A stretch of 64,000 bases of DNA from assembly GCF_024919295.1 (NCBI RefSeq), contig NZ_JANWTC010000006.1:121136-185135 (forward strand), given 5' to 3'. Source of the stretch: Corynebacterium lemuris (GTDB taxonomy: Bacteria; Actinomycetota; Actinomycetes; Mycobacteriales; Mycobacteriaceae). Position numbers and translations under genes: made by a program. The notes under the pieces are model-generated. The model ran no database searches and was not told where the DNA came from. It saw only the letters and a list, made by a program, of their open reading frames with translations. Shown here piece after piece: positions 1-9,617 of the stretch. The number at the start of each line of letters is the position of its first letter. Within the stretch, counting starts at the first letter, position 1.

Positions 1-125
1 GCGGCGGGGGCGTCGCGCGGGGGGAGGGACCCTCGACACATTCACAGTTGTTTACTAATTTTATGGCAGGCAATCAGCAGAATTGAGCAAGCAGTCCCGG
101 GTTCAATCCCGTAGAGGAGAGTCAG
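1..125. other. Left-edge region upstream of the WhiB gene
   Basis: No gene could be supported here. An AT-rich patch around 50-65 may belong to a promoter for the gene starting at 126, but no convincing -35/-10 pair stands out. A purine-rich ribosome binding site (GAGGAGAG) sits just before the ATG at 126. Confidence 0.4.
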
Positions 126-485
126 ATGACCACGTCCCTTCACCGCACACGTAGGCCCAGTTCCCCCGTATGGGATGCTCCCGCGCGTCCGGAAAACAAG
201 GGATCTCTTGATGAAAGGGAGGACTGGATCCTCAACGCCCGGTGCCGCCAGGAGGATCCCGAGGCGCTTTTCGTGCGCGGTGCACAACAGCGAAAAGCGG
301 TGGCGATCTGCCGACCCTGCCCGGTCCTGGAGCAGTGCCGGGCCGAAGCGTTGGATAGGCGGGAGGAGTTCGGTGTGTGGGGTGGTCTGACGGAGCGTCA
401 ACGCCGTGCCCTGTTGCGGCAGAATCCTCATGTGGAGAACTGGGGGCAACATCTCGCCACTGGTGGTGAGCCGCTCGGTATCTAA
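126..485 (+). CDS. WhiB-family iron-sulfur regulator (WhiB4-like)
   Basis: A 119-residue Wbl protein, expected to bind a [4Fe-4S] cluster and act as a redox- or NO-responsive transcription factor. The four cluster cysteines are C40, C62, C65 and C71 (C-x21-C-x2-C-x5-C), followed by the Wbl turn GVWGG at 83-87 and a basic segment (RQRR). The FVRGAQQRKA stretch and the C-terminal layout resemble Mycobacterium WhiB4 and, by recollection, corynebacterial WhcA. That assignment rests on memory of the families, so no symbol is given. The ATG at 126 has a GAGGAGAG ribosome binding site. It appears to be monocistronic. Confidence 0.9.
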   Translation: MTTSLHRTRRPSSPVWDAPARPENKGSLDEREDWILNARCRQEDPEALFVRGAQQRKAVAICRPCPVLEQCRAEALDRREEFGVWGGLTERQRRALLRQNPHVENWGQHLATGGEPLGI

Positions 486-612
486 GTCCCTGCTGCGGGA
501 GCCCCCGGGGTACCGGTCATCCGGTGGCTGGCGGACGGGGTGGGAAGTGGACGCGGTCGTCGTACGTTGGCTGCGGGCGGGGGTTCGGGGGTTCGGACCT
601 GCTGCCCTGCAG

Positions 613-1326
613 CTATCCCCGGCCCAGGTAGGGCATGCCCGCAGCCGTCACGGTCACCTGGTCCACGCTCACATCTGCCGGCATCGCGGCCACCGCGACG
701 AGCAGACGGGCAGCCTCGGCGGCGTCGAACATCGGCTCGGCACCGGTGAAGGAACCCAGCAGCGCGGTGCGCACGTTCCCGATGTCCAGCTCGGTCGCCG
801 TGATGCCGTAGGGGCGACCGTCCAGGGATGTCGAGACCGTCAGGCTGGCCACCGCCGCCTTCGAGGCAGCGTAGGCACCCACCCCGGCGCGCGGGGAGTG
901 GGCGGCGATGGAACCGTTGTTGATGATGCGTCCGCCCCCGTTGGCGGCCATCCACGCGAAGGCCTGCCGGGTGCACAGGAAGGTACCGGTGATGTTGGTG
1001 TCGAGGGTGGCGCGCCACTCGGCAGGGGAGATGGTGTGGATCTCGCCGGTGGGGCCGGGTATTCCGGCGTTGTTGACCAGCAGGTCGAGGCGCCCGTAGT
1101 GGCCGGTGATCTCCTGGAAGGCGGCTGCCACGCTGGCTTCGTCGGAGATGTCGCAGGGGACGACCAGCGCGTCGGCAAGCCCCGCGGCGGTCTCCTCGAG
1201 GGTGCGGTGGGTGCGCCCCAGCAGCGCGACGGCCCAGCCCTCGGCGGCGAGTGCGGTGGCGAAGGTCCGGCCGAGGCCGCCGCCCGCGCCGGTGACCACG
1301 GCAACTTTCCTGTCCATCTTGTCCAT
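613..1326 (-). CDS. Short-chain dehydrogenase/reductase (SDR)
   Basis: A classical SDR of about 237 residues that should reduce or oxidise a carbonyl or alcohol with NAD(P)H; the substrate is unknown. Visible motifs are the Rossmann glycine motif TGAGGGLG near residue 11, NNAG in the middle, and the catalytic YAASK. The frame stays open well upstream, but the family N-terminus begins at MDKMDRK, so the ATG at 1326 is preferred; 1317 is also possible. The gene diverges from the sugar-isomerase-like gene at 1349, so the two promoters must interlock. Confidence 0.85.
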   Translation of the reverse strand: MDKMDRKVAVVTGAGGGLGRTFATALAAEGWAVALLGRTHRTLEETAAGLADALVVPCDISDEASVAAAFQEITGHYGRLDLLVNNAGIPGPTGEIHTISPAEWRATLDTNITGTFLCTRQAFAWMAANGGGRIINNGSIAAHSPRAGVGAYAASKAAVASLTVSTSLDGRPYGITATELDIGNVRTALLGSFTGAEPMFDAAEAARLLVAVAAMPADVSVDQVTVTAAGMPYLGRG

Positions 1327-1336
1327 GGCTTCATCG

Positions 1337-1342
1337 TAGAGT
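1337..1342 (+). promoter_or_regulatory. Candidate -10 box TAGAGT (leaderless start)
   Basis: TAGAGT ends six bases before the ATG at 1349. That spacing puts transcription initiation at or next to the start codon, so the 1349 gene is probably read from a leaderless mRNA. Confidence 0.5.
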
Positions 1343-1348
1343 GGGGCC

Positions 1349-2023
1349 ATGATCACCGCGATGAACTGCTCCATCGGCCGTGCCAGCCTCACCGAGGGGT
1401 TGGAGGCCGCCACGACCACCGACGTGGAACTGTGGTGGCCTTTCCCCGTCCCGGATCCCACGGACGCGGAGATCGACGCCGTGGTGGGGGAGCTGCGCAG
1501 CCGCGGGTTGAACCTGGTGGCGCTGAACATGTTCGGCGGTGATTTGGCCGCCGGGGACCGCGGTATCCTGCATGAGCGCGACATGCCGGCCGCGCACCTC
1601 GATGCGGTCGAGCGCTTCCACCAGCTGACCGGGGTGCCACGGTTCAACCTGCTCGTCGGCCGCGGCGGGGCGCAGCTGACGGCGCGGCAGGTGGAGCGCT
1701 TCGCGGCGGTGGCGGGGGACGTCGATAAGCGCTTCGGGGGAGTGGCCATGATCGAGCCCATCTCCGGTGCGCCGGATTATCCTGTCAAGACGCTTATCGA
1801 CGCCGCCCCGCTCCTCAACCACGGTGGCCTCCTGCTCGACCTCTACCACCTCGCCGTCAACGACGCCGTGGAGCTCGAGGGGGTGGTGCCCGAGCATGTG
1901 CAGGTCGCCGATCTCCCGGGGCGGGGGGCGCCGGGGACCGGGGAGCTGCCGCTGGAGCAGTGGGTGGCGCAGCTGCGCGCCAACGGCTACCGCGGGCACA
2001 TCGCCGGGGAGTGGCTGCCGTGA
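1349..2023 (+). CDS. Hydroxypyruvate isomerase-like TIM-barrel protein
   Basis: A 224-residue protein of the xylose-isomerase-like TIM-barrel superfamily, closest in style to Hyi sugar isomerases: an acidic strand (IEP near residue 137), LLLDLYH, HVQVADLPGRGAPGTGEL and a terminal GEW. Such proteins isomerise hydroxypyruvate or small sugar acids; the true substrate cannot be read from sequence. It is slightly shorter than the usual 250-260 residues. Its stop overlaps the start of the Nudix gene (GTGA at 2020-2023), so the two are probably translationally coupled. Confidence 0.75.
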   Translation: MITAMNCSIGRASLTEGLEAATTTDVELWWPFPVPDPTDAEIDAVVGELRSRGLNLVALNMFGGDLAAGDRGILHERDMPAAHLDAVERFHQLTGVPRFNLLVGRGGAQLTARQVERFAAVAGDVDKRFGGVAMIEPISGAPDYPVKTLIDAAPLLNHGGLLLDLYHLAVNDAVELEGVVPEHVQVADLPGRGAPGTGELPLEQWVAQLRANGYRGHIAGEWLP

Positions 2024-2550
2024 TCGAACTGTGGGACCTCTTCGACGCCGACCGCCTGCCCACGGGACGTACCGGGGTGCGTCAGGACGGCCTGGTGGAC
2101 GGGCAGCTGCACGTGGTGGTGCACGTGTGCCTGTTCAACGGGGCGGGGCAGATGCTCATCCAGAAGCGGACGCTGAACAAGAAGGACTGGCCCGGGCTGT
2201 GGGACTTCACTGTCGGCGGCAGCGTGCACGCCGGGGAGAACAGCCGGCAGGGCGCGATGCGGGAGGTGCGCGAGGAACTGGGCCTGGACATTGACCTGGC
2301 GGGTGCCCGCCCGAGCTTCACCTTCAACTTCGAGTACGGCTTCGACGATTTCTACCTGCTGCACCGGGACGTGGATCTGGCACAGCTGGCCGTGCCGAAC
2401 GAGGAGGTCGAGCAGGTGCGGTGGGCGGACCTCGATGAGGTGCTCCACCTGGTGCGCACGGGCCGGTTCCTCAACTACCGGGAATCGGCCGTGCGCTTCA
2501 TCTTCGATTTCGTGGGCCACCGCAACATCTTCGACCCGCGGGGATTCTGA
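2020..2550 (+). CDS. Nudix hydrolase
   Basis: A 176-residue Nudix hydrolase with a complete Nudix box at about residues 67-89 (G-x5-E-x7-REVREELGL). The family cleaves nucleoside diphosphates linked to another moiety; the layout resembles IPP-isomerase-like or YfcD-type members (QKRTLNKKDWPGLWDFTVGG). The GTG at 2020 is chosen because it overlaps the upstream stop by four bases. The longer open frame back to 1960 lies inside the upstream gene and adds no family sequence. Confidence 0.85.
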   Translation: MIELWDLFDADRLPTGRTGVRQDGLVDGQLHVVVHVCLFNGAGQMLIQKRTLNKKDWPGLWDFTVGGSVHAGENSRQGAMREVREELGLDIDLAGARPSFTFNFEYGFDDFYLLHRDVDLAQLAVPNEEVEQVRWADLDEVLHLVRTGRFLNYRESAVRFIFDFVGHRNIFDPRGF

Positions 2551-2551
2551 A

Positions 2552-3312
<761 letters not shown>

Positions 3313-3316
<4 letters not shown>

Positions 3317-4218
3317 GGGGTCTCCTTCACGGTGACGTTGCCGGGGATGGTGCCCTCGGCGTCGGCGAGGGCGGCGAGCTGGCGGGCGGTCAGTTCCCGG
3401 CGCGCGCCCTTCTCGAAGTGCTTCTCCAGGTAGTACTGGCCGACCATGAGCAGTGAGGTCACGGCCAGGTACCAGGTGGCGGCGACCAGCAGCATGGGCA
3501 CCGGGTCGAACAGTGCGGCGGCGATGTCCATGGACCGGCCGTAGAGTTCGAGGGTGTAGGGGATGGCCACCACCAGGGAGGTGGTCTTGAGCATGGAGAT
3601 CAGTTCGTTGCCGGTCGGCGGGATGATGATGCGCATCGCCTGCGGCAGGACGGTACGCCGCATGGTCAGCGACCAGCTCATGCCCAGTGCCTTGGAGGCC
3701 TCCATCTGGCCCTCGGGCACAGAGGAGATGCCGGAGCGGACGATCTCGGCCATGTAGGCGGCCTCGTTGAGCCCCAGGCCCAGCACTGCCAGGAGGAAGG
3801 CGTTGCGCAGCAGCGGTTCGAGTTCGATCTCGGTGAAGCCGACGTTGATGGACTGGTAGAGGGAGCCGAGCAGGCCCCAGAAGACCAGCTGCACGTAGAC
3901 GGGGGTACCGCGGAAGACCCACAGGTAGGCCCAGGCCACGCCGCGCAGCACCGGGTTGGGGGACATCCGCATGACAGCGAGGGTGGCGCCGAGCACCACG
4001 CCGAGGATCATGGCCAGGACGGTCAGCGCCAGGGTGTGCAGCGCGGCGGTGGCGATGCGGGTGTCGAAGAGATAGGCCCGGTAGATCTCCCAGCCGTAGG
4101 CCTCGTTGTTCAGGGCGCCGATGACGAACCAGGCGGTCAGGCCCAGGACGATGGCGGCCAGGATCCAGCGGCCGGGATGGCGCAGGGGTTTCGCCTGGAT
4201 GGGGGCGGGGGTGCTCAC
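3313..4218 (-). CDS. Amino acid ABC transporter permease
   Basis: A 301-residue HisM/GlnP-type permease. It has a hydrophobic N-terminus, several membrane helices and the EAA-type loop region ([19 protein letters not shown], then ALGMSW) that docks the ATPase. The start is GTG at 4218, overlapping the binding-protein stop by four bases. Only one permease gene is present, so the channel is probably a homodimer. Confidence 0.92.
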
Positions 4219-5111
4219 GCGTCAATCTCCTTCTCGTTGATCATGGCCTGCTCCACCAGGCCGGTCTCCACGCCCCACTGGGCGAGGATGCGCTGGTAGT
4301 CGCCGGTGTCGATCAGGTGCTGCAGGGCGGTGGCCATCGCCGGGCCCAGTTCGGAATCCTTGGGTACGGCCCAGCCGTAGGGGGCGGCGGCGAACATGTC
4401 GCCGGTCAGCTCAAGCCCCTCGTCGGAGCGGGCGACCGCCCAGGCGGTGACAGGGGAGTCGGCGGACAGGGCGTCGGCACGCCCGAGCAGCGCGGAGAGC
4501 GCGGCGTTGTCGGAGGTATCGTAGGACAGGATGGTGATGGGCTCCTTGCCCGCCTCCTCGCAGGCCTGCGCCTTCGGCCGGACGTCGTCGGTCTCGGAGA
4601 CGGTGGTGCGCTGCACCGCGACGGTTAAACCGCAGGCGTTCTCCGGGTCGACGTCGGTGCCGGTGGGCTGGGCCCACTGGATGCCGGCGTAGAGGAAGTT
4701 GATGAAGTCAACCGAACGGCGGCGTTCCTCGTTGTCGGTGAATCCGGAGGTGCCCACGTCGAGGGTGCCGGCCTGCACGGCGGGGATGATCAGGGCGAAG
4801 TCCTGCTCGACGGGGCGGAACTCCAGGCCCATCACCGCGGCGGTGGCACGCACCAGGTCCATCTCCATGCCGACGATCGCGCCGTCGGAGTCCTTGAGTT
4901 CAAAGGGTGCGAAGGGCGGGTTGGTGCCACCGCTGAGCACGCCGTCGGCGGCCACGGATTCGGGCACCATCGCGGCGATCTCGGGCACGGCTTCCGGGAT
5001 GATGGGGGTCCAGCCCTCGGGGTGGACCTCCTCGACGTTGGTCACGCACGCGCTCAGGCTCATCGACGCCGCCGCGATCACCGCGAGAGCACTCCACCGG
5101 CGTCTGCTCAT
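4215..5111 (-). CDS. Amino acid ABC transporter substrate-binding lipoprotein
   Basis: A 298-residue family 3 solute-binding protein. A signal peptide ends in the lipobox LSAC near residue 23, so it should be a membrane-anchored lipoprotein. The typical elements [23 protein letters not shown] and [14 protein letters not shown] indicate a polar amino acid ligand, not resolved further. The ATG at 5111 overlaps the stop of the DUF368 gene (ATGA). The frame extends to 5234, but the signal peptide fixes the start at 5111. Confidence 0.92.
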   Translation of the reverse strand: MSRRRWSALAVIAAASMSLSACVTNVEEVHPEGWTPIIPEAVPEIAAMVPESVAADGVLSGGTNPPFAPFELKDSDGAIVGMEMDLVRATAAVMGLEFRPVEQDFALIIPAVQAGTLDVGTSGFTDNEERRRSVDFINFLYAGIQWAQPTGTDVDPENACGLTVAVQRTTVSETDDVRPKAQACEEAGKEPITILSYDTSDNAALSALLGRADALSADSPVTAWAVARSDEGLELTGDMFAAAPYGWAVPKDSELGPAMATALQHLIDTGDYQRILAQWGVETGLVEQAMINEKEIDA

Positions 5112-6031
5112 GCCGGCACGGACTCCTCGACGACCGTGGACTCGCGGGCCCGGGAGGTGGTGGCGATGCGGTCGGCGATGATGAAGGCGGCGACGATGAC
5201 CGCCCCGATGACGGTCACGCCGACGACCGTCCACACGTTCTCACCCGGTGCCAGCAGCTCCGCGTCCTCGGACTGCCAGGGCCACAGGGCGCGCAGGGAA
5301 CCGAGCATGAGGCCGGACATCAATGCCAGGGTCAGGGTGCGGTGGTGCTCCAGCACCCAGGTCAGGCCGCGGATGAACAGGGCGATACCGACGAGGGCGC
5401 CGGCCATGAACGTGAGGATGACAGCCCAGTCCCGGTCGGACAGGGAGGCCATGATCGGGTTGTACAGGCCGAAGGCCAGCAGCAGGAAGGAACCCGACAG
5501 GCCCGGCATGGCCAGGGCACATACGGCGACGGCCGCGGCCAGGAAGACGATCACCAGGGAGGGGTCCTCCTGCGGGGCAGAGGTGAAGCTGGTGCCCAGG
5601 AAGGCCAGCACCGCGCCCACGATGAACAACGGGACGGCCACCGGCAGGCGGCGGCGCAGATCCTGCGGGTCCATCATGCCCACCGGCACGAGGATGGACA
5701 CGGCGACCATTCCGAGGAACAGGCCGCGGGCCACCTCGGGGTAGCCCTCGACGAAGGTGACCAGCACCGTCGACATGGAGAACACGGCCGTGACCATGCC
5801 CACGCCCACGGCGATGAGGAACCACCAGTCCACCTGGGAGAACTGGCGGCGCAGGAGCTGATTGCCGGTGTTGAGCGCACGCTCGTAGACACCGATGATC
5901 AGCGCGACGGTGCCGCCGGAGATACCCGGCACGAGCTCGGCCATGCCGATGAGGGCGCCGCGGATGAGGTTGGCCACGACGTGCAGCGGGGTGCGCGGAG
6001 TCTTGGCTGGATAATGATGGGGGGTGGTCAT
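5108..6031 (-). CDS. DUF368 membrane protein (PopT-type polyprenyl-phosphate transporter family)
   Basis: A roughly 307-residue, many-helix membrane protein with the DUF368 signature GALIGMAELVPGISGGTVALI close to the N-terminus and a second related half (ALAMPGLSGSFLLLAFG). DUF368 proteins have been shown in other bacteria to be undecaprenyl-phosphate transporters (PopT), so the likely role is recycling the lipid carrier for envelope synthesis. ATG 6031 is preferred over 6055 because AGAAG lies just upstream. It is the first gene of the operon with the amino acid importer, an association worth noting. Confidence 0.88.
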   Translation of the reverse strand: MTTPHHYPAKTPRTPLHVVANLIRGALIGMAELVPGISGGTVALIIGVYERALNTGNQLLRRQFSQVDWWFLIAVGVGMVTAVFSMSTVLVTFVEGYPEVARGLFLGMVAVSILVPVGMMDPQDLRRRLPVAVPLFIVGAVLAFLGTSFTSAPQEDPSLVIVFLAAAVAVCALAMPGLSGSFLLLAFGLYNPIMASLSDRDWAVILTFMAGALVGIALFIRGLTWVLEHHRTLTLALMSGLMLGSLRALWPWQSEDAELLAPGENVWTVVGVTVIGAVIVAAFIIADRIATTSRARESTVVEESVPA

Positions 6032-6095
6032 GGCTTCTCGGCGCACGCCTTCCATGGTCAGAGGGCTCGAAATTTCAGCCCTTCAGTGTACGGGA

Positions 6096-6389
6096 CTAGC
6101 GCACATGCGCTGAGACAGCCTGGACGATACCGCCGATCACCACGACGCCCACGATGCCGATGAGCCAGTCCCGGCCCAGCAGGATGGCGGCCTCGCGCTG
6201 CTGTTCCGGGGACGGGTTCGAGGAGAGCATCTCCGCGCCGGTGGACCCCAGACGCAGCTCAGCCGGAACCTCCTGCACCTTCGAGTTCACCTCGGGAGGG
6301 AGCAGGGAGGACGGGCCGGCCTGCGCAGCGGGTGTGAAACCCAGGGCGAGGGCGGCTGCGGTGGTCAGGGAAATCAGTGTGCGGCGCAT
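6096..6389 (-). CDS. Small exported protein with C-terminal membrane helix
   Basis: A 97-residue protein of no recognised family. Residues 1-24 form a signal peptide (MRRTLISL..., ending AQA), residues about 25-65 are polar, and the C-terminus has one strong hydrophobic helix (IGIVGVVVIGGIVQ). It would therefore be exported and held in the membrane, with most of the chain outside the cytoplasm. AGGA lies about nine bases before the ATG at 6389. The gene diverges from the glycoside hydrolase at 6447. Confidence 0.65.
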   Translation of the reverse strand: MRRTLISLTTAAALALGFTPAAQAGPSSLLPPEVNSKVQEVPAELRLGSTGAEMLSSNPSPEQQREAAILLGRDWLIGIVGVVVIGGIVQAVSAHVR

Positions 6390-6434
6390 ACGGCTGAATC
6401 CTACCGGGAGGGGGAAGTCTGAGGTGCGCGCCGA

Positions 6435-6440
6435 TACGCT
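6435..6440 (+). promoter_or_regulatory. Candidate -10 box TACGCT (leaderless start)
   Basis: TACGCT is followed by six bases and then the ATG at 6447. No Shine-Dalgarno sequence is present, which fits a leaderless transcript. Confidence 0.5.
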
Positions 6441-6446
6441 GGGTCC

Positions 6447-8471
6447 ATGACTGCCACCATGCCCATTCAGCCGACCCTGGGCAGCCGGACCGGCCGCCTG
6501 ATCACCCGGGACGACCTTGAGTTCCGTGACCTCAACGGCGACGGGGAACTCAACCCCTACGAGGACTGGCGGCTCAGGCCCGGGGAACGCGCCGCCGACC
6601 TCGTCCAGCGCATGACCCCGGCGGAGAAGGCGGGCCTGATGATCATCGGCTCCCACCACCCCGGCTACTCTCCGTTCCTGCCCCATGCCGAGGAGGGGCG
6701 TGTCCTCAACCACAAGGATGTCTGGCGCGACGCCAACCCCATCACCTCCCAGCCCTACCCGGAACCGGTGCTGGTGACCTCCGCCACGGACAACGCCATC
6801 AACCTCCGCCACCAGCGCTTCCTCATCTGCCGCGACAACCTCGAACCCGCGGACCTGGCCACCTGGACCAACACCGTCCAGGAGGTCGCGGAGAACTCCC
6901 GCCTGGGCATCCCGGTGGTCTTCGCCTCCAACCCGCGCAACCACGTCGCCCTGGTCGCCCTGGTCGGCGTCAACGAATCCGCCGGTGTGTTCTCCGAGTG
7001 GCCCCACGAACTCGGCCTCGCCGCCCTCGGCGATGCGGACCTCATGGAGACTTTCGGAGCGGAGATCGCCAGGGAGTGGCGTGCCGGGGGACTGCACAAG
7101 CTCTACGGTTATATGGCTGACGTCGCCTCCGAGCCGCGCTGGTCGCGTTTCAACGGCACTTTCGGTGAGGATGTCGAGCTGGTCACGGCCTACATCGGCA
7201 ACATCGTGCGCGGCATGCAGGGCCGGGAACTGTCCGCGACGTCGGTGGCCACCACCATCAAGCACTTCCCGGGTGGTGGCGTGCGTCTCGACGGCCACGA
7301 CCCCCATTTCGAGTGGGGCCAGACCAATGAGTACCCCACCGAGGATGCCCTGGAGAAATACCACCTGCCGCCCTTCCAGGCGGCGTGCGTGACTGGTGCC
7401 AGCTCGATCATGCCGTACTACGCCAAGCCGGTGAACACCTCCGCCATCCAGCTTGACGAACAGTTCTGGGCCGGGCCCACCACTCAGTTCGCGGAGGTCG
7501 CCTTCGCCTACAACGCGGTCTTCCTGGAGCAGCTGCTGCGCCGCCGCATGGGCCACCGCGGTTACGTCAACTCCGATTCCGGCGTCATCGACGCCATGGT
7601 CTGGGGCGTCGAGGACCTGACCAAGCCCGAGCGCTTCGCCGCGGCCGTCAAGGCCGGCACGGACGTCTTCTCCGACATGTCCGACCCCTCTGAGCTGATC
7701 AGGGCCATCGAGCAGGGGTTGCTCAGCGACGCCGACCTCAACCAGGCCTGTACCCGGCTGCTCACCGAGATCTTCGCGCTGGGGCTTTTCGAGAACCCCT
7801 ACGTCGATGTTGAGGGCGCCGCCGCGATCATCGGCGGCGCGGAGGTCGCCGCGCTGGGGGAGAAGGCCCAGCGCCAGTCCGTCACCCTCCTACGTTCCGA
7901 CGGGCTGCTGCCCCTCGACCTGGCCCGGGCCGTCAAGGTGTACCCGTTTGTCACCGGCCGCACCCTCACCGACGACGTGCAGATCAAGCTCGTCGACTCC
8001 ATCGGGCGCGTGTGGGCGGGTGCCGAGATTGTCGACGACCCTGCCGAGGCCGACATCGCCCTGGTCTGGGCCCGCCCCGAGATCGCGCTTTTCGAGGACG
8101 ACCGCGCAGGCGTCGCCCTGTCCGTCGACCCGCGCGCCAACGGCGTCGACGTGGACCGCGTCCGGGAGATCGAGCAGACCGCGCCCACCCTCCTGGTGGT
8201 CAACTTCACCAATCCCTGGCTACTTGGTGAGATCGAGCCTGATGCGGCCGCCGTCATCGGCACCTTCGAGATCCACCCCGACCACCTGCTGCGCTCCCTG
8301 TCCGGGGAGGACGGCGGCCCGGCCGGCCGCCTGCCGATGAGCCTGCCCGCTGACGTGACGGCCATCGAGAACTCACCCCGTGACGTCCCCGGCAAATACT
8401 GTGGCGAGGACTACCCCTACCGCGACCGGGACGGCAACACTTATGCACAAGGTTACGGCCTGAGCTTCTGA
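6447..8471 (+). CDS. Glycoside hydrolase family 3 (beta-glucosidase-like)
   Basis: A 674-residue GH3 enzyme. The N-terminal TIM barrel shows EPRWSRFNGTFGED, KHFPGGG at about K272, and the nucleophile region VNSDSG with Asp near residue 377 (many relatives have SDW). The C-terminal alpha/beta sandwich follows (QSVTLLRSDGLLPL). There is no signal peptide, so it acts in the cytoplasm, probably releasing terminal beta-linked sugars from imported oligosaccharides. The extra segment before the barrel (DLNGDGELNPYEDWR) resembles an EF-hand-like calcium loop. The gene ends at a strong hairpin. Confidence 0.88.
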   Translation: MTATMPIQPTLGSRTGRLITRDDLEFRDLNGDGELNPYEDWRLRPGERAADLVQRMTPAEKAGLMIIGSHHPGYSPFLPHAEEGRVLNHKDVWRDANPITSQPYPEPVLVTSATDNAINLRHQRFLICRDNLEPADLATWTNTVQEVAENSRLGIPVVFASNPRNHVALVALVGVNESAGVFSEWPHELGLAALGDADLMETFGAEIAREWRAGGLHKLYGYMADVASEPRWSRFNGTFGEDVELVTAYIGNIVRGMQGRELSATSVATTIKHFPGGGVRLDGHDPHFEWGQTNEYPTEDALEKYHLPPFQAACVTGASSIMPYYAKPVNTSAIQLDEQFWAGPTTQFAEVAFAYNAVFLEQLLRRRMGHRGYVNSDSGVIDAMVWGVEDLTKPERFAAAVKAGTDVFSDMSDPSELIRAIEQGLLSDADLNQACTRLLTEIFALGLFENPYVDVEGAAAIIGGAEVAALGEKAQRQSVTLLRSDGLLPLDLARAVKVYPFVTGRTLTDDVQIKLVDSIGRVWAGAEIVDDPAEADIALVWARPEIALFEDDRAGVALSVDPRANGVDVDRVREIEQTAPTLLVVNFTNPWLLGEIEPDAAAVIGTFEIHPDHLLRSLSGEDGGPAGRLPMSLPADVTAIENSPRDVPGKYCGEDYPYRDRDGNTYAQGYGLSF

Positions 8472-8486
8472 GCCCGGACGGGGTGG

Positions 8487-8510
8487 AACCCCCACCGGAT
8501 GGTGGGGGTT
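8487..8510. terminator. Perfect GC-rich hairpin between convergent genes
   Basis: A ten-base stem (AACCCCCACC / GGTGGGGGTT) with a GGAT loop lies between the convergent glycoside hydrolase and secreted-protein genes. It is symmetric and could end transcription from both sides. The reverse-strand product ends in an AACCCCCACC/T-poor tract, so termination efficiency is uncertain. Confidence 0.7.
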
Positions 8511-8526
8511 ATGGGGTGGGTGGGGG

Positions 8527-9012
8527 TCAGTGGAAGAAAGCGATGTTGACGTAGTAGTAAGTGGCATCGCTGTGGACGTGGACTCCGTATTCCTTGTCGT
8601 GGTTCCATCGGGAATTATTGTTGAGCCAGGCGATGAGGGGGCCGTGGTTATTCCGGTTCACCCGGAAGAACACGTGTTCGTCCCAGTGGGGGTGTCCGGT
8701 AGTTCTGATGATTCGCTCAACACCGCTGGCCACATCCGACCAAGTGCCGGTGATGTTGGTAGTGCGCGCCTCTGTGTTGCGAAGGGCGACATTCTTGCCA
8801 GTGCTTCTTTGGGCATAGCCTTCAGCTGCCCTGTGGAGTTCCTGTTCTGCGTTGACAGGGGCGCCGGGGATGCCACCTGGGAAGAGGTGGGACGAGATGT
8901 CTCCGATGCCGCCTGGGGCGGGGTATGAGGTTGCGGACGCGACTCCGGTGCCGGCAAGAGTTAGTGCGACGGCGGAGCCGATGACTGTGAGGGTACGTGT
9001 GATCTTGTGCAT
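8527..9012 (-). CDS. Secreted protein, paralog A of a tandem family
   Basis: A 161-residue exported protein. A signal peptide (MHKITRTLTV..., cleavage near ASA) is followed by about 130 residues of mixed alpha/beta sequence with no cysteines. The ending YGVHVHSDATYYYVNIAFFH matches the ending of the gene at 9618 (YGVHARTHGDHVYVTVAFQR). The two proteins have the same length and share the helix near A/ERELRDAAxxxARRTTG. A weak resemblance to CAP/SCP-fold proteins (an early helix and a closing strand pair) was noticed but not established. AAGG precedes the ATG. A possible -10 box TATAAC lies at 9063-9068 on this strand. Confidence 0.75.
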   Translation of the reverse strand: MHKITRTLTVIGSAVALTLAGTGVASATSYPAPGGIGDISSHLFPGGIPGAPVNAEQELHRAAEGYAQRSTGKNVALRNTEARTTNITGTWSDVASGVERIIRTTGHPHWDEHVFFRVNRNNHGPLIAWLNNNSRWNHDKEYGVHVHSDATYYYVNIAFFH

Positions 9013-9338
9013 GATTTGACCTTAACCCAGAAATTAAGTGCCACAGATCACATTGCTGGATCGTTATACGTTGCATTTGCTGAGGTCAGCGGTAGTTTTT
9101 CCGACTTTCACATAGATGGATGCTGAGCCTGGTCGGGAGTGGGGGTTCGCAAGTTTTGCCCAGGGCCTGGCGTGGCGACCATTCTTTATTGGGTGGGGCA
9201 ATCATTTGCACTGTCTGGGCCTATATGTCTGTAGTTTCGGCCATGTCGCTCATGGTTGATTGCTGCTGCCGCTCTAACTTTGCCGGTGTTGCAATCTTCT
9301 CAGGGGGCTGCGGTCGCCGGGAGGCTGAGAAAAGGGGA
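9013..9338. other. Gene-free stretch between paralog A and the remnant
   Basis: Apart from the likely promoter of paralog A near 9060-9070, no coding sequence or repeat could be supported. It probably holds the degraded upstream parts of the duplicated gene family. Confidence 0.4.
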
Positions 9339-9358
9339 AGCCCCTCAGGGGAGGGGCT
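9339..9358. terminator. Hairpin next to the decayed third paralog
   Basis: AGCCCCTC - AGGG - GAGGGGCT forms a perfect eight-base stem at the 3' side of the pseudogene remnant. It occupies the same relative position as the hairpins after the two intact paralogs. Confidence 0.5.
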
Positions 9359-9360
9359 GG

Positions 9361-9480
9361 CTGGAAGTTGGGGACGCCGTTGCGGAAGTCGTTGACCATG
9401 TTCCGGTACTTCTTCACCTCTACCTGATAAAGGCGGTGGTGGGTGCCATCGACGGGGAGGTTCGGCCCCCTGACCGCGTT
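9361..9480 (-). pseudogene. Decayed internal fragment of a third secreted paralog
   Basis: On the minus strand this stretch encodes PVDGTHHRLYQVEVKKYRNM followed by VNDFRNG. It matches paralog B (VDGTQIHT, HYRFYKVERNKYRNM, VRDFNN, FRNG). The signal peptide and C-terminal GVHAR part are missing, and a hairpin follows directly. At the DNA level the accATGTTsCGGTACTT segment is nearly shared with 9733-9750. It is most simply explained as a remnant of a tandem duplication. Confidence 0.7.
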
Positions 9481-9581
9481 CCGCGCGCTGGTGCTCGGGC
9501 TAGCCGGTCCAGGGGGTCGGGACCGTCGACGCTGGATGACTGCATCGGCTCGTTGTCTGGGCCTTTTCGGCAAAGGTGAAA

Positions 9582-9602
9582 CCCCCACCGGGGTGGCGGG
9601 GG
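9582..9602 (-). terminator. Terminator hairpin after secreted paralog B
   Basis: CCCCCACC pairs with GGCGGGGG (one wobble on the minus-strand RNA). On the minus strand the hairpin is followed by TTTCACCTTTG, as expected for an intrinsic terminator of the gene ending at 9618. Confidence 0.6.
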
Positions 9603-9617
9603 CTGGGGTGGATGGGG

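Noticed and set aside
406..1542. A 378-codon plus-strand frame across the SDR gene
   Set aside because: Gly/Arg-rich shadow of the minus-strand dehydrogenase; no start signal.
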